A DNA stretch of 8,298 nt from an uncultured Lentisphaeria bacterium (lineage in GTDB: Bacteria > Verrucomicrobiota > Lentisphaeria > Victivallales > UBA1829), in NCBI GenBank assembly GCA_905211485.1, contig CAJMAW010000124.1:1-8298 (forward strand), read 5' to 3'. The notes beneath the pieces were generated by a model, which was not told the DNA's origin, ran no database searches, and saw only the letters and a list, made by a program, of their open reading frames with translations. Position numbers and translations under genes: made by a program. Of the stretch, positions 1-5,850 are shown one piece after another (within the stretch, counting starts at the first letter, position 1; the number at the start of each line of letters is the position of its first letter).

Positions 1-1
1 G

Positions 2-124
2 GGGACGGAAACGCCGATTGTCAGTTTCCTGCTTTCCTTCTCCTGTCTGCCGCAGCCGCAGAGCGTGCAGAAGAGAAAAAGGGAAAGAAGAGAAAGAAGG
101 GAAAGAAGAGAAAGCGGCTTGTAA
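2..124 (+). CDS. Possible C-terminal end of an unidentified upstream gene (partial)
   Basis: The frame beginning at base 2 is open from the window edge to a TAA at 122-124. Its first 22 codons have mostly G or C at third positions (about 17 of 22), more than the other two forward frames, which matches the coding style of the confident genes. The first part reads as a plain hydrophobic stretch (PIVSFLLSFSCLP) and the last 17 residues are KRKR followed by repeated ERR units and SGL. The highly charged tail comes from a pure purine tract that gives charged repeats in every frame, so the tail is not evidence for this frame. No family can be named from about 40 residues. The frame from base 1 is also open, to 369, and could be the real one; I prefer base 2 on codon bias only. 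Confidence 0.3.
   Translation, partial: GTETPIVSFLLSFSCLPQPQSVQKRKRERRERRERRESGL
69..114. repeat. Purine-only tract with an imperfect 18-bp tandem repeat
   Basis: All 46 bases are A or G on the + strand. Within it an 18-base unit, GGGAAAGAAGAGAAAGAA, begins at 81 and again at 99, the second copy being cut short after 16 bases; a degenerate partial copy precedes them. If the base-2 frame is coding, this encodes the ERR-repeat tail. Such tracts expand and shrink by slippage. Confidence 0.6.
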
Positions 125-338
125 CAGTGAAAAAGGAGAGAGGTCCGGCGTGTCATATCCAGAAAATCCTTTCATTTTTATTCATTAATTCATCGGCTGT
201 TGTCATGATAAGTCTTCCGCCCTCAGAGCGGGATTATGAGATACAATACCCGGGGGCTCCGGGAATGTCAAACGGAAATGTCCGCAGATGCCGCGAGCCT
301 TCTTCTTTCCGGAAAAAACGCGGAGAGGGAAAGCGTGA

Positions 339-367
339 CTGGAAAAAAATTCGTACGCATGTACAGT
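339..367 (+). promoter_or_regulatory. Candidate sigma70-like promoter for the glycosidase gene
   Basis: CTGGAA (339-344) and TACAGT (362-367) are separated by 17 bases. The -10 matches TATAAT at four of six positions. It resembles the -10 boxes TAGAGT and TATAGT proposed for the two other promoters in this window. A transcript would start near 374 and leave a leader of about 120 bases. The -35 is weak, so the call rests on spacing and on the resemblance. Confidence 0.3.
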
Positions 368-374
368 AGTACAT
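353..374. promoter_or_regulatory. Candidate operator: inverted repeat and GTAC triplet at 8-bp spacing
   Basis: ATGTAC (359-364) and GTACAT (369-374) form a perfect inverted repeat around AGTA. The word GTAC also occurs three times at an exact 8-bp interval (353, 361, 369). The element covers the proposed -10 box, the placement expected for a repressor site controlling a sugar-utilisation gene. No regulator gene is visible in the window, and 6-bp arms can occur by chance. Confidence 0.3.
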
Positions 375-495
375 CTCCAGGGAAATCAGAACACTTCAGA
401 GTCTGCGGACTCCGGATGAAAACAGCGACAGAAAAGAAAAAAACAACGGGAGAGGGAAAAAACTGCTCCCGCTGCTGAAAGAGGATGAGATCGCC

Positions 496-2232
496 ATGAA
501 AGTACGTCTTTGCAGGATGGATTCCGGAGAGGAAATTCGTTCCGCGGTTCCGGAACCGATGAAGAATGGAGGATCCTTTCTGCGTGTCGGAGTGACGCGG
601 GAGGACCTGGAGCGTTCAGGAGGAGTGCTGAATCTCTGTTTCGAGCTTGAGATTCTGGGTCTGCACGGATTCTGGCAGCCGGAGTTGTACCGCCCCGTGA
701 TGCATCTGGAATGGGGGATTTCCTTCCAGTCCGGACTCCAGCGCAACTTCCCCTATCTGACTTTTTTCGAGCAGGGCGGACACAGCCGGGCGGTCTTCGC
801 CCTGACCTGTTTGAAAGACGATGTTTCCGTGAACGCCGTCATGAATCAGGAATTTTCCCGTTATGACATTGTTTTTTCCGTGGCTGCGGACGCATCCGCA
901 GCCACGGAAGGATTTGATTTTCTCGTTTCGACGGAAGAGATTCCCTGGCAGGATCTTCTGTCCGAATACCGCTCTCTGGTGCTCAGGGAGGGGGTCCCGG
1001 CGTTCCCGGAATCCGCCTGGAAACCGGTGTACTGCACCTGGTACGCCGTCCACGCTGCGCTGAGCATGGAGTACCTGGAACGCAATGCGGAACTCGCCGC
1101 TGACATGGGATTCGGCACATTCATCGTGGACGACGGATGGTGTTTCGACCGGATGAAACGCGTCCGGCCGGAGGAACTTCCCGACTGGTACTGCGATATC
1201 GGAGACTGGCGTCTCTCGGAAAACAAACTTCCCGGCTTCCGCGAACACGTCCGCCGTGCGCAGGAACGCGGACTGAAATATCTCCTGTGGGTGGCGCCCT
1301 TCTTCCTCGGAAAGAACAGCAGAGTCTTTGCGGAGATTCCGGATATCGAAGGAAAAGCCGCGGCGGGGAGACTGCCCTGCATTTCCGGAAGCGTTGTGAT
1401 GGATCCCGCGGAACCGACCGCGGCGCGGCATGCGGAGGAAAGTCTGCTTTCCCTGATGAAAGAATGGAACCTGGACGGGTTGAAAATCGACTTCCTGGAC
1501 ACGGTGAGGCCATCCGTTTCCTCTCCGAGGAGCCGTGTCATCGCCGGGTATCTGGAGCGTCTCATCGCCCGGATCCGCGGGATGAAGAAGGATGCCCTCA
1601 TCGAATTCCGCCAGCATTACGCCACCCCCGGCATGCTGCCTTATGCGACTCAGTTCCGGGCAGGGGACGTGCCGTTCGATTATCTGGAGAACATCCACCG
1701 GATTGCAATGATCCGCCTGATTCTCGGGGATGCCGTTCCGGTTCATGCGGATCCGGTGTATTTTCATGAGGAGGAAACTCCGGAGAACGTCGCCAGACAC
1801 ATGATCGCCTCTCTGGCGGGGGTTCCGATGTTCTCCATGGATCTTTCCCGACTGAAAGAAGATCTCCGCGCCGTTGTGAAGCACTGGATCGCCTTTTATC
1901 TGGCGCATCTGGAAACGTTCCGGCGCGGACATTGGAGCATGGAATATTTCTGCGATCATCTTGTCCGCGTCGCGGTCGAGGGGGAGAAGGAGGAAATTGT
2001 GATTCTTCTGGACTCCGCCCTGGCGGAAGGGGAATGGAAGCGCCTTGCCGGAATAGAAACAGTTATGGAAAAGGAAAACAGCTCCGGAAGAAACAGAAAG
2101 TTTTTCCTGCTGAATCTTGCGGAAAGGGCATTCGCCTGTCCTGCGGAGGCGCGCGTCAGCGGACCATCGGGCATAGAAAGGGAAGCCGGTTCCGCCGTCC
2201 CGTGCGGCGGATTTGCAGAAATCCGTTTCTGA
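496..2232 (+). CDS. GH36-family alpha-galactosidase-like glycoside hydrolase
   Basis: The 578-residue protein has the layout of clan GH-D enzymes: a beta-rich N-terminal part (about 1-160), a (beta/alpha)8 barrel (about 175-475) and a small beta C-terminal part. The barrel shows VDDGW (211-215), GDW (236-238), LLWVAPF (263-269) and DGLKIDFLD (327-335). In GH36 the Asp of the KxDF-type motif is the nucleophile, here D332. D391 in FRAGD is the likely acid/base; the 59-residue separation is close to that in characterised GH36 enzymes. The expected activity is retaining hydrolysis of alpha-galactosides, though related specificities cannot be excluded. There is no signal peptide, so it is probably cytoplasmic and acts on imported oligosaccharides. 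At 578 residues it is shorter than common GH36 enzymes of about 700, mainly in the N-terminal part. The ATG at 496 follows GAGG at 481-484 with rather long spacing. No transporter or regulator gene adjoins it. Confidence 0.85.
   Translation: MKVRLCRMDSGEEIRSAVPEPMKNGGSFLRVGVTREDLERSGGVLNLCFELEILGLHGFWQPELYRPVMHLEWGISFQSGLQRNFPYLTFFEQGGHSRAVFALTCLKDDVSVNAVMNQEFSRYDIVFSVAADASAATEGFDFLVSTEEIPWQDLLSEYRSLVLREGVPAFPESAWKPVYCTWYAVHAALSMEYLERNAELAADMGFGTFIVDDGWCFDRMKRVRPEELPDWYCDIGDWRLSENKLPGFREHVRRAQERGLKYLLWVAPFFLGKNSRVFAEIPDIEGKAAAGRLPCISGSVVMDPAEPTAARHAEESLLSLMKEWNLDGLKIDFLDTVRPSVSSPRSRVIAGYLERLIARIRGMKKDALIEFRQHYATPGMLPYATQFRAGDVPFDYLENIHRIAMIRLILGDAVPVHADPVYFHEEETPENVARHMIASLAGVPMFSMDLSRLKEDLRAVVKHWIAFYLAHLETFRRGHWSMEYFCDHLVRVAVEGEKEEIVILLDSALAEGEWKRLAGIETVMEKENSSGRNRKFFLLNLAERAFACPAEARVSGPSGIEREAGSAVPCGGFAEIRF
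876..909. repeat. Perfect 15-bp inverted repeat inside the glycosidase gene
   Basis: TTCCGTGGCTGCGGA (876-890) is exactly complementary to TCCGCAGCCACGGAA (895-909) with a CGCA loop. It encodes the Ala-rich segment SVAADASAATEG (residues 128-139), probably a surface loop or linker in the N-terminal domain. There is no T-run after the hairpin on either strand, so it does not look like an intrinsic terminator. Confidence 0.85.
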
Positions 2233-2273
2233 CGCGTCCCGCGGTGTGTGTCCGGCCCTGTTGTTTTCCCCTG

Positions 2274-2298
2274 TCTTCTCCACTTTCCGCGGAGAAGA
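2274..2298. repeat. Inverted repeat just after the glycosidase stop codon
   Basis: TCTTCTCC (2274-2281) and GGAGAAGA (2291-2298) form an 8-bp stem with a 9-base loop, starting 41 bp after the stop codon. No T-run follows on the + strand, so it is not a classical terminator for the glycosidase. It may form a 3'-end stem-loop in the glycosidase mRNA. Confidence 0.35.
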
Positions 2299-2300
2299 TG

Positions 2301-2347
2301 AAAAAAAGGGAGGGCGCCGGGAAAAAGGGAGGGAAACCCGGCGCCCT
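2301..2347 (-). terminator. Intrinsic terminator for the small minus-strand gene
   Basis: AGGGCGCCGGG (2311-2321) and CCCGGCGCCCT (2337-2347) form a perfect, very GC-rich 11-bp stem with a 15-base loop. Read on the minus strand, the stem is followed by CCC and seven T residues (2307-2301), the classical factor-independent pattern. On the + strand the downstream bases are CGTGAGGGG, so it works in one direction only. It starts 33 bp after the stop of the minus-strand gene at 2381-2572. Confidence 0.8.
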
Positions 2348-2380
2348 CGTGAGGGGACTTGTTCTGAATGGCGGATCCGG

Positions 2381-2572
2381 CTACTTTTTCACGCCGTTTT
2401 CCAGCACTTCCTTCCGGAGGGAAGGATCATCTGCCGTATGCAGTTCACCGTTTTCGCGGTTTTTCTTGTATTGCTCCATATAACGGTTCAGATGCAGGAA
2501 GAACTCTGCGTAATTGCGTCTGAGTAACTCCTGCGATCTCGGGATCCGGTGAAGGATTTGAGTTTTTCTCAT
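2381..2572 (-). CDS. Small basic protein of unknown function (63 aa)
   Basis: The reading frame runs from ATG at 2572-2570 to TAG at 2383-2381 and encodes 63 residues. AGGAG lies 8 bases before the ATG (2585-2581 on the minus strand), an ideal ribosome-binding site, and a strong same-direction terminator lies 33 bp after the stop. Codon choice is similar to the neighbouring genes. The protein is rich in charged residues, with an N-terminal Arg/Lys-rich segment (RKTQILHRIPRS), a probable helix with aromatic residues (NYAEFFLHLNRYMEQYKKN, about 20-38) and a charged C-terminus ending NGVKK. There is no signal peptide, membrane segment, Cys pair or familiar motif. I do not recognise the family. 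The gene converges on the glycosidase and diverges from the waaF-like gene. The same frame is open upstream to 2977, but that part is antisense to the waaF-like gene and lacks a start signal. I found no clear promoter. Confidence 0.7.
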   Translation of the reverse strand: MRKTQILHRIPRSQELLRRNYAEFFLHLNRYMEQYKKNRENGELHTADDPSLRKEVLENGVKK

Positions 2573-2580
2573 GGCAGTTA

Positions 2581-2585
2581 CTCCT
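2581..2585 (-). promoter_or_regulatory. Shine-Dalgarno site of the small minus-strand gene
   Basis: The minus strand reads AGGAG, then TAACTGCC, then ATG. The 8-base spacing fixes the start at 2572 and is the main reason to treat this short frame as a gene. Confidence 0.7.
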
Positions 2586-2708
2586 GTTTTTCTGTGTGGA
2601 CGTTTCCGTTGTTTTTTTCTTCTTTCCCAGCGGGACCCGGTCCGGATTCCGCCGCTTTGCATCGGCTCCTGATTTTTGATTGGGTGTTTCCGAATTGCTT
2701 GGACAGGC

Positions 2709-2738
2709 GGGAAGGAGGAAAAGTTCCCTCTTTTTTTT
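2709..2738 (+). terminator. Weak candidate + strand terminator
   Basis: GAGGAA (2715-2720) can pair with TTCCCTC (2724-2730) with one bulged C, or GGGAA (2709-2713) with TTCCC (2724-2728). Either stem is followed by eight T residues (2731-2738). The stem is weak and the T-run strong. It could stop read-through from the glycosidase before the waaF-like promoter. Confidence 0.3.
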
Positions 2739-2757
2739 CTGAAAATGCGAAAAAAGA

Positions 2758-2786
2758 TTGCAAGTTTTTGTATCGTGGTGTAGAGT
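2758..2786 (+). promoter_or_regulatory. Candidate promoter of the waaF-like gene
   Basis: TTGCAA (2758-2763) and TAGAGT (2781-2786) are separated by exactly 17 bases, each box matching the sigma70 consensus at four of six positions. The expected transcription start near 2793 leaves a leader of about 37 bases that includes the GGAGG ribosome-binding site at 2816-2820. Confidence 0.5.
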
Positions 2787-2829
2787 AACAATTTACAGGA
2801 ACAGGGAACGGATCTGGAGGAGAAGGAAA

Positions 2830-3933
2830 ATGAACGAAGAAGCGGAAATCCGAATTCCGGAACTGGAAAATATTCCCGTAAGCAATCCCTTTCCGATGGA
2901 TCCGCACGACTGGCGGGACGGATTGCTGGTGCGTACTCCGAACTGGCTTGGAGACGCCGTGATGACCTTTCCGGCAATGCGCCAGCTGAAGAAAGTTCTT
3001 CCCCGCAGCTGCGGTCTTTTCACGGCATGCCCTTCCGGACTGGCTCCGCTGTACCGTGCGCTGGACCTGGTGGATGTGGTGATTCCGCTGAAGGACGCGC
3101 ATGCTTTCCCGAGCTGGAGGGAATGGCAATCCATCCGTTCCCTGCATTGCGGGGCGGGCATTCTTTTCAATAATTCTCTGAGAGATGCGATGGCGTTGAA
3201 GGCGGCTTGCATCCCGCGTTTGTTCGGCGCGTCCGCGCGCTGCCGGGGCGTGTTCCTGAGCCGATCCCTGCGTTTTCCTGCGCGTCGCGACCATGTGCTG
3301 AACAAGCCGCATCAGGCGGCGAAATATCTGGCTCTGGCTTCGCTGCTGGGGGCGGAGCCCTGGGACGGTGAACTGCCCGGACTGACTCCGCAGATCGAAC
3401 CGGAAACCCTTTCTCCCCGTGTGGCGGGATTTCTTTCCCGTAAGAAACTGCTTGTCCTGGCGCCGGGAGCGGCGTACGGAGATGCGAAACGCTGGCCGTC
3501 GGAATGTTTCCGGAGCGTTGCGGAGGAATGGATCGGACGGGGCGGGGTACTTGTCAGCGTCGGTTCGCGGACGGAACGGGAGGTTGCGGCAAAGACTCTG
3601 GAGGGCCTGCCCTCCGGTGAGGCGGACTGTCTGGCGGGAGAGACCAGTCTGGATGAGCTGATGCTGCTGCTGAAACAGTCCGACGCGGTTGTGGCGAATG
3701 ACAGCGGCGTGATGCATCTGGCGGCTGCGCTCGGGACAAAAGGCGTTGCCGTCTTCGGCTCCACCGACTGCGCCGCGACTGCGCCGGTGTCACAGCGCTG
3801 GAGGATTGTCTATCGGAAACTTCCCTGCAGTCCCTGCTTCAGACGGGTTTGTCCGAAAGGGAGCAAGGAATGTTTTGCCTCCGTGCGTCCGGAGACCGTG
3901 GTCCGGGCTCTGGAATTGCTCGGGGCGTTCTGA
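2830..3933 (+). CDS. waaF: GT9 lipopolysaccharide heptosyltransferase (WaaF-like)
   Basis: The 367-residue product carries the full set of motifs of ADP-heptose:LPS heptosyltransferases of family GT9. These are RTPNWLGDAVMTFPA (35-49), whose Asp42 corresponds to the proposed catalytic base, PGAAYGDAKRWP (212-223) and ANDSGVMHLAAALGT (289-303) followed by FGSTD (309-313). Family members transfer heptose from ADP-heptose to inner-core LPS at the cytoplasmic face of the inner membrane. The C-terminal Cys cluster CSPC-x4-C-x6-C (Cys333, 336, 341, 348) is typical of the WaaF branch rather than WaaC. No other LPS genes are nearby, so the exact acceptor is uncertain. The ATG at 2830 is preferred over the in-frame TTG at 2758 because GGAGG sits 9 bases before it and the TTG lies in the promoter. 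The first 30 residues are a polar extension before the Rossmann fold. Confidence 0.85.
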   Translation: MNEEAEIRIPELENIPVSNPFPMDPHDWRDGLLVRTPNWLGDAVMTFPAMRQLKKVLPRSCGLFTACPSGLAPLYRALDLVDVVIPLKDAHAFPSWREWQSIRSLHCGAGILFNNSLRDAMALKAACIPRLFGASARCRGVFLSRSLRFPARRDHVLNKPHQAAKYLALASLLGAEPWDGELPGLTPQIEPETLSPRVAGFLSRKKLLVLAPGAAYGDAKRWPSECFRSVAEEWIGRGGVLVSVGSRTEREVAAKTLEGLPSGEADCLAGETSLDELMLLLKQSDAVVANDSGVMHLAAALGTKGVAVFGSTDCAATAPVSQRWRIVYRKLPCSPCFRRVCPKGSKECFASVRPETVVRALELLGAF

Positions 3934-3961
3934 AAAAGCGCAAAATCGGCCTCTGCGGAAG

Positions 3962-3990
3962 TTGCGGCATCCGGGATGAGGAGTTATAGT
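3962..3990 (+). promoter_or_regulatory. Candidate promoter of the lipoprotein-yicC-cysE-yggS-panE cluster
   Basis: TTGCGG (3962-3967) and TATAGT (3985-3990) are separated by exactly 17 bases; the -10 matches the consensus at five of six positions. The start would fall near 3997, giving a leader of about 60 bases to the ATG at 4058. It lies in the only sizeable gap (3934-4057) before a run of five closely spaced genes. Confidence 0.55.
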
Positions 3991-4057
3991 AAAAAGAGCC
4001 GGAGAAAGCCAGTTGGAACATAACGGGACAAAATGTCAGAGGAAGGTGTCTGTCCGC

Positions 4058-4933
4058 ATGAGGAAAGCATCCATGCCAGAGTATGGGGAAAGACTGTTGC
4101 AGAGTCTTCTGCTCCCGCTTTGTCTTCTTTTTTCGGGATCAGGCTGTTATCACGATCAGTCGCAGCAGGCTGTGGAGAAGGCTAGAAATTTCGCGCTGGA
4201 CCATCTGCGCGAACTGACGGAAGTGCAGAGAAACTACATCCGCTATACCGATCCGGAAATCTACGAAAATGTGATCTACCCTCATTACGCTTTTCAGCCG
4301 ACGGATTTTGAACATGTCGGGGTGGACACTCCGAAAAATCTTCCCCGGAGAGCCGCCCTGGACTACATGCACAGCTGTGTGGTGTGGTCTCCTCCGGATC
4401 TCGGAGCCAAAGTGGTTGTCACCGGGGAGGGGGAGCGCTCGATGCGTTTCTGGTGGCCGAACAGGGTGCTGGTGAAGAACTACATTCCTGCGAATCTGGA
4501 ACTGGAGGCGGCGAACCGGGAAGCGGTGGACTACGTCATGAGCCGCATGCTGCATCTTTCGGATGCGGAGCGGAACCGGGTGCGCTTTTCGGAGCCGGAA
4601 GTGTTCCTGACGAATTTCGATCTTTCCGGAGATCATGATGGAGTTCCGGCTCTTGAAAAGGATCCGTGGGAATCCTATATGGAAAGTCTCCGTCCGGAAA
4701 ATGAGCCGGTGCAGGTTTCTCTGGTCTGGAACGGGGACGCGGAGGGGGAGAGGATTGTGGTGAGCGGATATGCTCCGGAAGGAGGGCGTCTCAGTGAATG
4801 GCGTCCGGAGACGGGGAGGCTGCTTTCACGGGAAGTTCTCTGGAATCATGTGCTTGCATCACCGGAGAAGAAGAAGGAGCTGTCCGGCGGGAAGGCTGCG
4901 GCGGCGGAGGGGAAAGGAGCGCTTCCTGAATGA
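4058..4933 (+). CDS. Probable lipoprotein with two copies of an unknown domain
   Basis: From the ATG at 4058 the product has 291 residues. An N-terminal basic stretch and hydrophobic run (LLQSLLLPLCLLFSGSG) end at Cys30, like a lipoprotein signal peptide. The lipobox GSGC is not ideal, because Leu/Val/Ile is usual at -3. The mature part contains two similar units of about 105 residues. Unit 1 has QRNYIRYTDPEIY (57-69) and VVWSPPDLGAKVVVTG (108-123); unit 2 has ERNRVRFSEPEVF (171-183) and LVWNGDAEGERIVVSG (223-237). A low-complexity Lys/Gly/Ala tail closes the protein. I do not recognise the family; a periplasm-facing membrane-anchored protein is inferred. Other starts are TTG at 4013 (GGAG at 4001-4004) and ATG at 4073; I chose 4058 because AGAGGAAGG precedes it and the signal peptide has a normal length. 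Its stop overlaps the yicC start as ATGA. Confidence 0.75.
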   Translation: MRKASMPEYGERLLQSLLLPLCLLFSGSGCYHDQSQQAVEKARNFALDHLRELTEVQRNYIRYTDPEIYENVIYPHYAFQPTDFEHVGVDTPKNLPRRAALDYMHSCVVWSPPDLGAKVVVTGEGERSMRFWWPNRVLVKNYIPANLELEAANREAVDYVMSRMLHLSDAERNRVRFSEPEVFLTNFDLSGDHDGVPALEKDPWESYMESLRPENEPVQVSLVWNGDAEGERIVVSGYAPEGGRLSEWRPETGRLLSREVLWNHVLASPEKKKELSGGKAAAAEGKGALPE

Positions 4934-5829
4934 TGAAAAGCATGACCGGTTTCGGACGTGCGTCCGGGGGGTGTGTCGCGGCGCTTCCCGCGGGATTTCG
5001 GGCGGAGGTGTCTTCCGTCAACCGCCGCCAGTTTGAAATGAAGTTTGTCATGCCGAGGGAGATTTCGTGTTACGAGGCCTCCCTGCGTTCGGCGTTGACG
5101 CCTCTTGTCAGCCGCGGTGCTGTGACCGTCCGTGTGGATCTGGTCCGGCAGGAGGGAGGATCCTCTTCCTCTCTGCGGCCCCGGATCAACAAAACTCTTG
5201 TGAAAGAACTTCTTTCGGATGCGGAGGCCCTGCAGTCGAAACTCGGACTGCAGGGAAAACTGACGATTTCCGATGTCCTTTCTCTTCCCGGGGTTGTGGA
5301 AATTTCTGAAATGGACTTCACTCTTCCCTGTGTGGAAGAATCCCTTCGGCGCGTGGTTCTGGAAGCGGCGGAAAACATGTTGAAGCACCGGGAGACGGAG
5401 GGCGCGAATCTGAAGGCGGACATGGAAAAACGCCTTCGCTTTCTGGAGGAGACTCTGGAGGAAATCATTCCCCTGGCCGCCCGGATTCCGGCTCTCCAGC
5501 AGGAGCGTCTCCTTCAGCGCGTGCGGGAATCCGGAATGGCTGCGGATCCGCAGGATGAACGCTTCCTGAGGGAACTGGTGATTTTTTCCGACCGTGCGGA
5601 TGTGACGGAGGAAATCACCCGTCTGAAAAGTCATTTTTCTCATTTTTCCGCCCTGATGGAAACTTCTTCGGAACCGGTCGGCCGGACTCTGGATTTCATG
5701 GTTCAGGAAATGTTCCGCGAGATCAACACCCTCGGGAACAAGGCCCTGAGCATTGAGATCTCCCCCCGGATCGTTTCCATGAAGACGGAACTCGAAAAGA
5801 TCCGCGAACAGGTGCAGAATATCGAATAA
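4930..5829 (+). CDS. yicC: YicC/YloC-family endoribonuclease
   Basis: The 299-residue protein opens with MKSMTGFGRA, the hallmark of the YicC family. NRRQFEMKFVMPREISCYE (about 37-55) follows in the N-terminal domain. The conserved C-terminal block FSDRADVTEEITRLKSHF (218-235) continues into GRTLDFMVQEMFREINTLGNKA (about 250-271). E. coli YicC is reported to be an endoribonuclease involved in small-RNA and mRNA turnover; the length is close to that protein's roughly 287 residues. The central part is strongly charged and probably helical. AAGGAG at 4914-4919 lies 10 bases before the ATG at 4930, which overlaps the preceding stop; the second ATG (4933) gives the same MKSMTG core. In many bacteria gmk follows yicC, whereas here cysE follows after 21 bp. 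Confidence 0.93.
   Translation: MMKSMTGFGRASGGCVAALPAGFRAEVSSVNRRQFEMKFVMPREISCYEASLRSALTPLVSRGAVTVRVDLVRQEGGSSSSLRPRINKTLVKELLSDAEALQSKLGLQGKLTISDVLSLPGVVEISEMDFTLPCVEESLRRVVLEAAENMLKHRETEGANLKADMEKRLRFLEETLEEIIPLAARIPALQQERLLQRVRESGMAADPQDERFLRELVIFSDRADVTEEITRLKSHFSHFSALMETSSEPVGRTLDFMVQEMFREINTLGNKALSIEISPRIVSMKTELEKIREQVQNIE
5228..5255. repeat. Perfect 10-bp inverted repeat inside yicC
   Basis: CCCTGCAGTC (5228-5237) is exactly complementary to GACTGCAGGG (5246-5255) with an 8-base loop. It encodes ALQSKLGLQG. No T-run follows, so a terminator role is unlikely. Confidence 0.7.
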
Positions 5830-5850
5830 TCAGGAAGGAAACGCAGATTC

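Larger units (their letters stand above)
125..495. other. Non-coding leader upstream of the glycosidase gene
   Basis: These 371 bp contain no gene I can support. Two 80-codon forward frames exist (127-369 from GTG and 236-478 from ATG), but neither has a convincing ribosome-binding site, recognisable motif or good codon bias. Bases 165-210 form an AT-rich island in otherwise GC-rich DNA, as promoters often do, but I find no well-spaced -35/-10 pair there. A better candidate lies at 339-367. The final 80 bp before the start codon are purine-rich and include a weak CGGGAG/CTCCCG stem (447-452 with 466-471). The glycosidase frame stays open upstream to 370 without an ATG. Confidence 0.6.

Noticed and set aside
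127..478. Two short forward frames (127-369 and 236-478)
   Set aside because: They overlap each other, have no good ribosome-binding site, no motif and poor codon bias. I treat the region as non-coding.
616..2283. Long minus-strand open frame (555 codons)
   Set aside because: It is antisense to the glycosidase, whose protein shows clear catalytic motifs. The antisense translation has no recognisable motif and arises from the GC-rich codon pattern.
2758..2829. Upstream TTG start for the waaF-like gene
   Set aside because: The TTG coincides with the proposed -35 box and lacks a ribosome-binding site, whereas the ATG at 2830 has GGAGG at good spacing.
2573..2829. Promoter for the small minus-strand gene
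   Set aside because: The minus strand upstream of 2572 has A/T-rich runs, but no -35/-10 pair with 16-18 bp spacing was convincing. TTGCAA at 2758-2763 is self-complementary, but the bases 17 further along the minus strand read AGAAAA.
2578..3717. Long minus-strand open frame (379 codons)
   Set aside because: It overlaps the waaF-like gene on the opposite strand, has low-complexity Arg/Gln-rich sequence and no family motif.
5540..5553. 14-bp perfect palindrome CTGCGGATCCGCAG in yicC
   Set aside because: It has no loop, lies in conserved coding sequence and is made of words common in the window, so chance is a sufficient explanation.
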